Part shown: positions 15,391 to 22,295 of the stretch, in pieces | How the letters are laid out: each line of letters begins with the position of its first letter | How positions within the stretch are numbered: the stretch's first letter is position 1 | Source: JBDSLU01 sp039916225 | GTDB lineage: Bacteria > Acidobacteriota > Vicinamibacteria > Vicinamibacterales > Vicinamibacteraceae | Assembly (NCBI GenBank): GCA_039916225.1 | Contig: JBDSLU010000201.1 | Coordinates: forward strand, 1-33,922 | Length of the DNA: 33,922 bases | Direction: 5' to 3' | The notes under the pieces: model-generated | Databases searched by the model: none | The model's input: the letters and a program-made list of their open reading frames with translations, nothing else | What the model was told of the DNA's origin: nothing | Position numbers and translations under genes: made by a program

Positions 15391-16104
15391 ATGCAGTTCC
15401 CGGCGACGCAACGGTCGGTCCTCGAGCGGGTGCGGAGCGCCGACCACGGCATCCGGCGAGACGCGTTCGGTGATCTCGCGGCGGGATACTGGAAGCCGAG
15501 CTACCACTATCTGCGGCTGCAGTGGCGGTTGACGGCGGAGGACGCCGAGGACGCCGTCCAGGCCTTCTTCGCCGCCGCGTTCGAGAAGCACTACGTCGAG
15601 CGCTACGACCCCGGGCAGTCGAAGTTTCGCACCTTCCTGCGCGTCTGTCTCGATCGCTTCGTGCAGAACCGGCGCAAGGCGGCCGCGGCGGACAAGCGCG
15701 GCGGCGGCGTCGCGCTGTTGTCGCTCGACTTCCCCGGCGCCGAGCGCGAGCTGGACGACATGGCCACGGCGGTTGCCGATCCCGATCGCTTTTTCCACGA
15801 CGAGACGGTCCGGTTCCTCTTCGCCCGCGCGGTCTCGTCGCTGCGAACGGCTTGCGCGGCAAGCGGACGCGACGTCGTCTTCCGCGTCTTCGAGCTTCAC
15901 GATCTCGCGCCCGTGTCCGACACGAGCTATGCCACCGTCGCGCGCGATCTGGGCATCAGCGTCAGCCAGGTGACCAATCATCTGCACGCGGCGCGGCGCC
16001 AGTTCCGCGATCTCGCGCTCGAGCACGTGCGGGCGCTGTCGGCGAGCGACGACGAGTATCGACGCGAGGCGCGCGAGATCTTCGGCCTGGAGCTCGAGCC
16101 ATGA
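15391..16104 (+). CDS. ECF-like RNA polymerase sigma factor
   Basis: The 237-aa product looks like a two-domain sigma-70 family factor. Region 2 lies in the first 90 residues (YLRLQWRLTAEDAEDAVQAFF, then KFRTFLRVCLDRFVQNRRK). Region 4 lies at about residues 180-212, with a helix-turn-helix (SYATVARDLGISVSQVTNHL). The intervening segment is longer than in many ECF factors, and a C-terminal tail of about 25 residues follows region 4. It sits directly upstream of a Ser/Thr kinase gene. Kinase-linked ECF groups that lack a classical anti-sigma factor are known in planctomycetes and relatives, so phosphorylation may control it; the exact ECF group is not assigned. Confidence 0.82.
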   Translation: MQFPATQRSVLERVRSADHGIRRDAFGDLAAGYWKPSYHYLRLQWRLTAEDAEDAVQAFFAAAFEKHYVERYDPGQSKFRTFLRVCLDRFVQNRRKAAAADKRGGGVALLSLDFPGAERELDDMATAVADPDRFFHDETVRFLFARAVSSLRTACAASGRDVVFRVFELHDLAPVSDTSYATVARDLGISVSQVTNHLHAARRQFRDLALEHVRALSASDDEYRREAREIFGLELEP

Positions 16105-16129
16105 CACGCCGTGTCGCGAGGGCCGACGC

Positions 16130-17140
16130 GTGACGCGGCTCGCGGACGGCGCCATCGCCCGGCTCCGCGACGCCGCGACGTGGCCGGCGCTGCCGCCGGA
16201 TCGCTACGAGATCCGCCGTCCACTGGGCCGCGGCGGCATGGGCACGGTCTACGCCGCCTACGATCGTCGGCTCGAGCGCGAGGTTGCGATCAAGGTGTCG
16301 AACGCGCCGGCGCCGTCCAGCGATCTGGAGACGCGGCTTCGCCAGGAGTCGCGCGTCCTGGCGCACCTCGAGCATCCGGGGATCGTGCCGGTCCACGACG
16401 CGGGCGCGCTCGACGACGGCCGCTGGTTCTACGTCATGAAGTACGTGCGCGGCGAGACGCTGCCGGAGCATGCGGTGTCGCTCGCCGGCGAGGCCGCCGC
16501 GCTCGCGGTGTTCGAGCGCATCGCCGAGGCCGTCGCCTTCGCGCACGCCGCCGGCGTCGTCCATCGCGATCTCAAGCCGTCGAACATCATGGTCGGCGCC
16601 TTCGGCGAGGTCCTGGTGCTCGACTGGGGCGCCGCCAAAATCCTGGCTGCACCCGCGGCGGCTCCGGAGTCGTCTACGGAGACCCTGGAGTCGTCCGGAG
16701 GGACGGCGTCCGGCACGCGCATCGGGACGCCCGGCTTCATGGCGCCGGAGCAGCAGCGCGGCGACGCCTCGACGGCGGGCCCGGCCGCGGACGTCTACTC
16801 GCTGGGGGCGGTCGCCTTCTGGCTGCTGACCGGCGAGCCCGCCCCGGCGTCGGTGGATGCTGCGACGCGCGGACTGGCGGCGCTCCAGCCGAAGCCGTCG
16901 CGCCGCCTGCGGGCGATCGTGGCGCGCTGCCTGGCCGAAGCGCCGGTCGATCGCTATGTCGACGCGTCGGCGCTGGCCGCGGACCTGGCCCGCTACCGCG
17001 CCGGCGAGGCGGTGCTGGCGCACCCCGAGTCGGCGAGCGAGCGCGTCGTCCGGTTCCTCGACCGCTACCGCGCCGTCATCCTGCTGATGACGGCCTACCT
17101 GGTCATGCGCGCCCTGTTCGCGTGGGCGCAGCGGCGCTGA
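16130..17140 (+). CDS. Membrane-anchored PknB-like Ser/Thr protein kinase
   Basis: The 336-aa product is a Hanks-type kinase. It has the glycine loop GRGGMG (33-38), catalytic lysine in VAIKV, HRDLKPSN (145-152) with catalytic D147, and D165-W166-G167 in place of the usual DFG. The activation segment is long and Ser/Thr-rich (SSTETLESSGGTASGT) before GTPGFMAPEQ. A single C-terminal transmembrane helix (about 312-333) leaves almost no extracytoplasmic part, so signals must be sensed in the membrane or cytoplasm. The GTG start at 16130 has GAGGG 7 bases upstream. It follows the sigma gene by 25 bases and is probably co-transcribed with it. Confidence 0.9.
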   Translation: MTRLADGAIARLRDAATWPALPPDRYEIRRPLGRGGMGTVYAAYDRRLEREVAIKVSNAPAPSSDLETRLRQESRVLAHLEHPGIVPVHDAGALDDGRWFYVMKYVRGETLPEHAVSLAGEAAALAVFERIAEAVAFAHAAGVVHRDLKPSNIMVGAFGEVLVLDWGAAKILAAPAAAPESSTETLESSGGTASGTRIGTPGFMAPEQQRGDASTAGPAADVYSLGAVAFWLLTGEPAPASVDAATRGLAALQPKPSRRLRAIVARCLAEAPVDRYVDASALAADLARYRAGEAVLAHPESASERVVRFLDRYRAVILLMTAYLVMRALFAWAQRR

Positions 17141-17203
17141 CGGGATTGCCGGGTCAAAGGCGCCCCCGCCTGATGTGTAAGAGAGCGTCGAGGAGGACGT
17201 GAG

Positions 17204-17572
17204 ATGAGTAAACCCGTACTGGGACTGCTGCTGGGCGCCGTGCTGGGCGCCTTCGACGGCCTGACCGCCCTGATCTCGGCGCCGGAAACGGCGCCGCAGA
17301 TCATGGGCATCGTCATCGGTTCGACGTTCAAGGGCCTGATCGTCGGGGCGCTGGTCGGCTGGTACGCGACGCGCGTGCACTCGCTGGCCAAGGGGCTGCT
17401 GGTCGGCTTGGTGGTGTCGGCGTTCTTCGCCTTCCTGATCGCGGTGATGCCGAACGAGCAGGGCGGACACTACTGGCTCGAGATCATGGTGCCCGGATCG
17501 ATCGTCGGACTGATCGTCGGCTACGCGACGCAGACCTTTGGCCAGCGCAGCGCGACCGGCGTCAGGGCGTAG
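17204..17572 (+). CDS. Small membrane protein of unknown function
   Basis: The 122-aa product has a strong ribosome binding site (AGGAGG at 17191-17196) and three to four glycine-rich hydrophobic helices (VLGLLLGAVLGAFDGL, GLIVGALVGWYAT, GLLVGLVVSAFFAFLIAV, GSIVGLIVGYAT). The Gly-x-x-x-Gly spacing suggests closely packed or oligomeric helices. No family is recognised. It lies 63 bases after the kinase gene and could be its neighbour in the operon, although its own strong ribosome site suggests independent expression. Confidence 0.7.
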   Translation: MSKPVLGLLLGAVLGAFDGLTALISAPETAPQIMGIVIGSTFKGLIVGALVGWYATRVHSLAKGLLVGLVVSAFFAFLIAVMPNEQGGHYWLEIMVPGSIVGLIVGYATQTFGQRSATGVRA

Positions 17573-17601
17573 ACTTGGGCGGGGCCGAATCGGCTCCGCC
17601 A

Positions 17602-18123
17602 ATGATTGTTACCCGACGCCTCACCCTTGTTCCGTCATCGGTGGAGCTCGCTCGCGCCGAGCTCCACGATCGCCCCGCATTCGCTGATTTGCTGGGGGCC
17701 ATCGTGCCGGACACCTGGCCGCCCGAGTCCACCGTCGACGCGCTGCCCCTGTTTCTGGGCTGGCTGGAAGCCGCGCCGGACCAGGTCGGGTGGTTCGGCT
17801 GGTACGCGTTGCTGCGCGACGCCACTGGCACCGGCTCGGTGCTGGTCGGCGGCGGCGGGTTTCTCGGCCCGCCCGAGGACGGCTCGGTGCAGATGGGCTA
17901 TTCGGTGCTGCCGGAATTCCAGCGCCGTGGCTACGCCACCGAGATGGTCAAGGGACTGGCGTCGTGGGCGTTCATCCAGCCGGGCGTGGCGGTCATCACC
18001 GCCGAGACCGAATGGGCCAACCCGGCCTCTGTTCGGGTTCTCGAGCGCACCGGCTTCCAGCAGACCGGGACCGCCAGCGATCCCGCGGGCACGCGGTTCG
18101 AGCTGCGGACCAGGCCTTCGTGA
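17602..18123 (+). CDS. GNAT family N-acetyltransferase (RimJ/RimL-like)
   Basis: The 173-aa product resembles RimJ/RimL-type GNAT enzymes, which transfer acetyl from acetyl-CoA to amino groups of proteins or small molecules. The N-terminal ...TRRLTLVPSSVE segment and the central VQMGYSVLPEFQRRGYATEMVKGL region are typical; QRRGYAT is the acetyl-CoA pyrophosphate-binding loop. The C-terminal NPASVRVLERTGFQ is also a family hallmark. ATG 17602 is chosen; a TTG start at 17575 is possible but would add nine unconserved-looking residues. The acceptor substrate is unknown. Confidence 0.88.
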   Translation: MIVTRRLTLVPSSVELARAELHDRPAFADLLGAIVPDTWPPESTVDALPLFLGWLEAAPDQVGWFGWYALLRDATGTGSVLVGGGGFLGPPEDGSVQMGYSVLPEFQRRGYATEMVKGLASWAFIQPGVAVITAETEWANPASVRVLERTGFQQTGTASDPAGTRFELRTRPS

Positions 18124-18142
18124 CGGCGAGCCGCGCCGACGG

Positions 18143-18511
18143 ATGATCCTCAACCACCTGAACCTGACCGTGACCGACGTGCCGGCGGCGCGTCGCTTCT
18201 TTGAGACCTACTTCGGCCTGCAGGCGCACACGAACCCGTACACCGGCGAGGCGACGGGCGCCGGCGACCATCCCAGCTTCGCCGTACTGTTCGACGATCG
18301 CGGCATGGTGCTGACGCTGATGAAGGCACGCACGGCCGAGTACCCGGCGACGTTCCACATCGGCTTCATCCAGCCGACCGAGGCCGCCGTCGACGCGATG
18401 CACGCACGGCTCACCGCCGACGGGTTCGAGGCCGATCCGCCGGCACGGTCGCACGCCTACACCTTCTACGTGAAGGCGCCGGGCGGCGTCGTCGTCGAGG
18501 TGCTGGCCTGA
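18143..18511 (+). CDS. VOC (glyoxalase/bleomycin-resistance-like) superfamily protein
   Basis: The 122-aa product begins ILNHLNLTVTDVPAARRFFETYFG, the typical N-terminal module of the vicinal oxygen chelate fold, and ends FYVKAPGGVVVEVLA, where the last glutamate is the usual metal ligand position. H5 and a later H (FHIGF) could complete a metal site. Members act in metal-dependent isomerisation, dioxygenation or drug binding. It starts 19 bases after the GNAT stop, so the two are probably co-transcribed. The substrate is unknown. Confidence 0.87.
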   Translation: MILNHLNLTVTDVPAARRFFETYFGLQAHTNPYTGEATGAGDHPSFAVLFDDRGMVLTLMKARTAEYPATFHIGFIQPTEAAVDAMHARLTADGFEADPPARSHAYTFYVKAPGGVVVEVLA

Positions 18512-18564
18512 ACGACCCGGATCAGGCCAGCGCAGGCCGCAGCGTCGCTGGCGAGCGGACCGCC

Positions 18565-20709
18565 GTGCTCCTCGGCTTCGTCGTGCTCGCCATCGCCTGG
18601 ACGTGGCCGCTGGCGCTGCGGCCGGGTTCGACGATGGCCGCGCCGTTCGGCGATCCGCTGCTGAACGCCTGGATCCTCGGCTGGGACGCCGATCGGCTGC
18701 TGCACGGCCTCCGCGGGCTGTGGACCGCGCCGCCGTTCTATCCCTACCCGGACACGCTGGCCTTTTCCGAGCACCTGCTCGGCATCGCCGTGCCGCTGGC
18801 GCCGATTTACTGGCTGACCGGCAACGCCGTCCTCGTCTACAACGTCGCGCTGATCGGATCGTTCGCGCTGGCGGGCATCGGCATGTACCTGCTGGCGCGC
18901 GATCTCACCGGACGCCGCGATGCGGCGGTGCTGGCTGCGCTGGTGTTCATGTGGTGCCCGAATCGGGCGCCGCAGGTCACGCACCTGCAGGTGCTGATGA
19001 ATGGCTGGATGCCGGTCGCGTTGTGGGCGCTGCACCGCTACTTCGCGACCGGCTCGCGGCGCGCCCTCGCCGGCTTCGTCGCCGCGTTCGTGGTGCAGGG
19101 CCTGTCGAACGGCTACTTCCTGTTCTTCCTGGCGGTGCCCGTCGCCATCGTCGCGGTCGTCGAGCTGGTGCGGCATCGCGATCGACTGCCGGCGCACGCG
19201 CTGCATCTTGGCGTCGCGGCGCTGGCCATCGGTCTGTTGATTGCGCCCGTTGCCGCGACTTACCTCCGCGTGAAGCGCGAGCAGGGACTGTCGCGAACGC
19301 GCGCCGACGCCGTGCAGTTCGGCGCCAGGGCGTCGGACTACCTCACCGTCAGCCACCAGCCGCGGGTGTGGTCGAAGGTGTTGCCGATCGGGGCGGGGGA
19401 GAAGGAGCTGTTCCCCGGCGCGGTCGTCGTGCTGCTGGCGTTGTGCGCGTTGATTCCAGCGGTGTCGCGCGTCGATGCCGAGACCGGCGTCGTGCCCTTT
19501 ACCGGCATCGTGCCCGCGCGCGTCGGCGTGCCGCTCTACACCAGCATCGCCGTCGTGGCGTTCGTCCTGTCGATGGGGCCCGAGCCGGCGTTCGGGGCGA
19601 GCGTCCGATTGTCGACGGGGCCCTACGACTGGCTGGCCGCCGTCGTGCCCGGCCTCGACGGCCTGCGTGCGCCGGCGCGGTTCGCGACGGTGGTGTATCT
19701 CGCGCTCGCGACGCTCGCGGCGTACGGCGCGACGCGGCTGCTCGATCGCGTCGCCCTGCCTGTCGCGCGCATCGCGCTCGTGCTCGTCCTCGGCATCGCG
19801 GCCGTGGCCGAGGGCTACATGGGACCGCTGCCGCTCGAGCGCGTGCCTTCGTCGCCGATGGCCGCCGATCGTGCCGCCTACGAATGGCTCGCGTCACAGC
19901 CGCCGGGGCCGATGCTGGAATTGCCGCTCGGCGATCCCGATCCCGCGGTGCGCTATCAGTTCCGTACCCTCATCCACGGCAATCGCATCGTCAACGGCTA
20001 CAGCGGCTACGGCTCGGCGCTGCAGGATTTCCTGCGCGGGCCACCTTCCACCGAAGGCGGCGCCGCTGCCGACCAGCTCGCCATGTTCCGTGCGCTGGGC
20101 CTGCGCTACGTGGTGGTCCACGGACAGCTGTATGCGGACGCCGAGGTCGCGCGTCACATCGTCGACGAGATGCGCGCGCAGCCGGAGCACGTCGGGCGGG
20201 TCACGACGCGCGGCCCGGTGTCGATCGTCGAGCTGCGGCCAGGTGCGTCACCCGCATTGCCGAAGCCGACTGGCGCCGAAATTCCGCGCGCATCGCTCAC
20301 GCTGTCGGCGTCGCACAACACGGCCGCGTTGCCGCTGGCCATCGACGGCAGTGACGCCACGCGGTGGTTGAGCGGCACGCAGCAGGACGGCAGCGAGTGG
20401 ATCCAGGTGGCGTTCGACCGCGTGCGCCGCCTGTCGTTCCTGCGCCTGGTCATGGACCGCCGCAGCTTCGGCGACTACCCGCGGCGGCTCGAGGTCGAGG
20501 CGTCCGCCGACGGCGTCGCGTTCACGCCACTGTTCGCCGGCTCCGTGCTCACACCGTTGGCACTCAGCCTCGTCGAGCAGCCGGTCGCGCCGCGCATCGA
20601 CCTGGCGCTGCCGCCGACGGAGATGCGTGTCCTGCGCTTGCGCCAGACCGGGCGCGCCGTCCGCAACTGGTATTGGTCGGTGCACGACATCCGGGTGTGG
20701 GAGCCCTAG
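18565..20709 (+). CDS. Polytopic membrane protein (GT-C/YfhO-like) with C-terminal discoidin-like domain
   Basis: The 714-aa product has about ten or more transmembrane helices in its first 430 residues, starting at the N-terminus (LLGFVVLAIAWTWPLAL). A following loop with GDPLLNAWILGWD resembles the first periplasmic loop of GT-C type glycosyltransferases and YfhO-like proteins. A soluble region follows, and the last ~140 residues (SHNTAALPLAIDGSDATRWLSG ... NWYWSVHDIRVWEP) look like an F5/8 type C (discoidin) carbohydrate-binding domain. The GTG start at 18565 is uncertain: the frame is open upstream as far as the VOC stop but with only a CTG available. It could modify or assemble cell-surface glycans; that is inference. 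Confidence 0.75.
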   Translation: MLLGFVVLAIAWTWPLALRPGSTMAAPFGDPLLNAWILGWDADRLLHGLRGLWTAPPFYPYPDTLAFSEHLLGIAVPLAPIYWLTGNAVLVYNVALIGSFALAGIGMYLLARDLTGRRDAAVLAALVFMWCPNRAPQVTHLQVLMNGWMPVALWALHRYFATGSRRALAGFVAAFVVQGLSNGYFLFFLAVPVAIVAVVELVRHRDRLPAHALHLGVAALAIGLLIAPVAATYLRVKREQGLSRTRADAVQFGARASDYLTVSHQPRVWSKVLPIGAGEKELFPGAVVVLLALCALIPAVSRVDAETGVVPFTGIVPARVGVPLYTSIAVVAFVLSMGPEPAFGASVRLSTGPYDWLAAVVPGLDGLRAPARFATVVYLALATLAAYGATRLLDRVALPVARIALVLVLGIAAVAEGYMGPLPLERVPSSPMAADRAAYEWLASQPPGPMLELPLGDPDPAVRYQFRTLIHGNRIVNGYSGYGSALQDFLRGPPSTEGGAAADQLAMFRALGLRYVVVHGQLYADAEVARHIVDEMRAQPEHVGRVTTRGPVSIVELRPGASPALPKPTGAEIPRASLTLSASHNTAALPLAIDGSDATRWLSGTQQDGSEWIQVAFDRVRRLSFLRLVMDRRSFGDYPRRLEVEASADGVAFTPLFAGSVLTPLALSLVEQPVAPRIDLALPPTEMRVLRLRQTGRAVRNWYWSVHDIRVWEP

Positions 20710-20716
20710 CAGTCCA

Positions 20717-20722
20717 TATTAC
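20717..20722 (+). promoter_or_regulatory. Possible -10 box for the gene at 20755
   Basis: TATTAC (4/6 match) occurs in the 45-base gap after the membrane protein gene, 32 bases before the GTG at 20755. It is the only AT-rich patch in the gap. Confidence 0.3.
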
Positions 20723-20754
20723 GGGGCTGCCAGGCGTGTGCGAACGTAGAGGCC

Positions 20755-21309
20755 GTGCCGACGCTTCCGATCGAACTGCGCCTGGGCGGCTACTTTCCCA
20801 GGCACGTCGTCGCCACTCCCGAGTGGCTGAATTGTCCGGCCGTCGTCGACGTGTGCAGCGTGAGCCGTTGCGTCTCGCCCGGGCCCAAAGACTGGGTGCA
20901 TCTCTGGCTCCACAACGGGCTCGCCCTGTTCAATCAGCCGGAGCAAGCCCGCCTCGCCGTTACACCAGATGACCCGGCGATGACCGTGTTCGCCTATCGC
21001 ATATCCACGGTGCGGTTCGTCGCCGGCGAGCCGGAACCCTGGGCCTGGCCGGAGGATGCCGTGCCGGTGCCGCTCCCTGACGGCTTCGTCTCGCTGGGCT
21101 ACGACGCGGTGCAGAAGTCCGCTGACGATATCCTCGGCTTCGAGTGCTCGCCGCTCTCGTGCAACAGCGTCGCGCCCGAGTGGCCGGTGAACCGGCATTG
21201 CCTGCTCGACGACTTCGACACGGCCGTCGACGCGGCGCGGCAGTTCTCGATCGATCAGCCGGAGCCGGGCATGTACTACGTCGCGGAAGTGTTCGCGCCG
21301 CCAGTCTGA
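20755..21309 (+). CDS. Hypothetical cytoplasmic protein
   Basis: I do not recognise this 184-aa protein. No signal peptide or membrane segment is seen. It is rich in Trp, Pro and Cys (for example ILGFECSPLSCNSVAPEWPVN) and ends FSIDQPEPGMYYVAEVFAPP. The GTG start has no clear Shine-Dalgarno. It stands between the membrane protein and the metallophosphoesterase on the same strand, with short gaps to both. The reading frame has the strong third-position GC bias of a real gene. Confidence 0.6.
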   Translation: MPTLPIELRLGGYFPRHVVATPEWLNCPAVVDVCSVSRCVSPGPKDWVHLWLHNGLALFNQPEQARLAVTPDDPAMTVFAYRISTVRFVAGEPEPWAWPEDAVPVPLPDGFVSLGYDAVQKSADDILGFECSPLSCNSVAPEWPVNRHCLLDDFDTAVDAARQFSIDQPEPGMYYVAEVFAPPV

Positions 21310-21374
21310 CGGCCCCTGACGGCGTGAACCGCATACTGCCGCCGGGCTGCCGCATTTGCGCCACGTTCGTCCGC

Positions 21375-21380
21375 TAGCCT
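21375..21380 (+). promoter_or_regulatory. Possible -10 box, leaderless start of the metallophosphoesterase
   Basis: TAGCCT (3/6 match) ends 6 bases before the ATG at 21387, and no Shine-Dalgarno is present. It is weak alone but consistent with the repeated spacing seen at 1036, 12058, 14984 and 33727. Confidence 0.3.
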
Positions 21381-21386
21381 CAGGTC

Positions 21387-22295
21387 ATGGACCAGGCCAG
21401 TTCCGACGGCTACCCGCGCTGGCGTCAGCTCGTCACCGACGCCCAGCGGGCGCTGAGACCGTCGCCATGGGCGGCGCGGCTGGCGGGCTGGCTGCCGGGC
21501 GCCACCGACGTCCGCGTCGACCGGCACGAGATCGTGATCCCGGAGCTGCGGGCCGAGCGCCCGTTGCGCATCGCCTTCGCGTCGGACTTCCACGCCGGGC
21601 CGATCACGCCACCGCACCTGCTCGATCTGGCCGTGGATCGGCTGATCGGCGCCCGGGCCGATCTCGTGCTGCTAGGCGGCGACTTCGTCAGCCTGCGCGC
21701 CGCCGACGCTGCCTTGCTGGTGCAGCGCCTGGCCACGGTTCCGGCTCCGCTCGGCCGCTACGCGGTGTTGGGCAACCACGACCACGACTCCGATGGCACC
21801 GCGATGACGGCGCTGCTCGAGGCTGCCGGCATCACGGTGCTCACCAATCGGAGCGTGCGGCTGCCGGCGCCGTTTGCGGGGATCAGCGTCTGCGGGCTGG
21901 ACGATCACACGATGGGCGCGCCGGACGCCGGCGCGGCATTCGCGGGCGCCGCACCGCTTCGCATCGTGCTGATGCACGCCCCGTCCGGGCTGCTCGACAT
22001 CGGCGTCCACCCGTTTACGGTGGCGCTGTGCGGCCACACGCACGGCGGCCAGCTCGCCCTGCCGAACGGCTGGCCCGTGCTGACCGCCTGCGGCCCGCTC
22101 TCGCGCCGCTACTCGGCGGGCCGCTACGCCCTCGCTGGGGGCCGCACCCTGCTCGTGAGCTGCGGCGTCGGCTATACGGCGCTGCCGATCCGGCTGAACG
22201 CGCCGCCGTCGATCACGCTGTGCACGATCGAGCCAGCCCAGGACGTCAGTTCGAGGCCGGCGTCTTCTTCAGCCACTGATCGAGCCACCCGATGA
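21387..22295 (+). CDS. Calcineurin-like metallophosphoesterase (YkuE-like)
   Basis: The 302-aa product has all metal-binding motifs of the calcineurin-like superfamily in order: D67-F-H69, GGD99F, GN130H131DH, a conserved histidine in LMHAPSG, and GH217TH219GG. This arrangement resembles YkuE-type phosphohydrolases, which in some bacteria act on UDP-sugar or lipid intermediates. Unlike many YkuE proteins it has no clear N-terminal membrane helix, although the segment AARLAGWLPGA is mildly hydrophobic. The last 50 bases overlap the 3' end of the convergent S9 peptidase gene. Confidence 0.88.
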   Translation: MDQASSDGYPRWRQLVTDAQRALRPSPWAARLAGWLPGATDVRVDRHEIVIPELRAERPLRIAFASDFHAGPITPPHLLDLAVDRLIGARADLVLLGGDFVSLRAADAALLVQRLATVPAPLGRYAVLGNHDHDSDGTAMTALLEAAGITVLTNRSVRLPAPFAGISVCGLDDHTMGAPDAGAAFAGAAPLRIVLMHAPSGLLDIGVHPFTVALCGHTHGGQLALPNGWPVLTACGPLSRRYSAGRYALAGGRTLLVSCGVGYTALPIRLNAPPSITLCTIEPAQDVSSRPASSSATDRATR

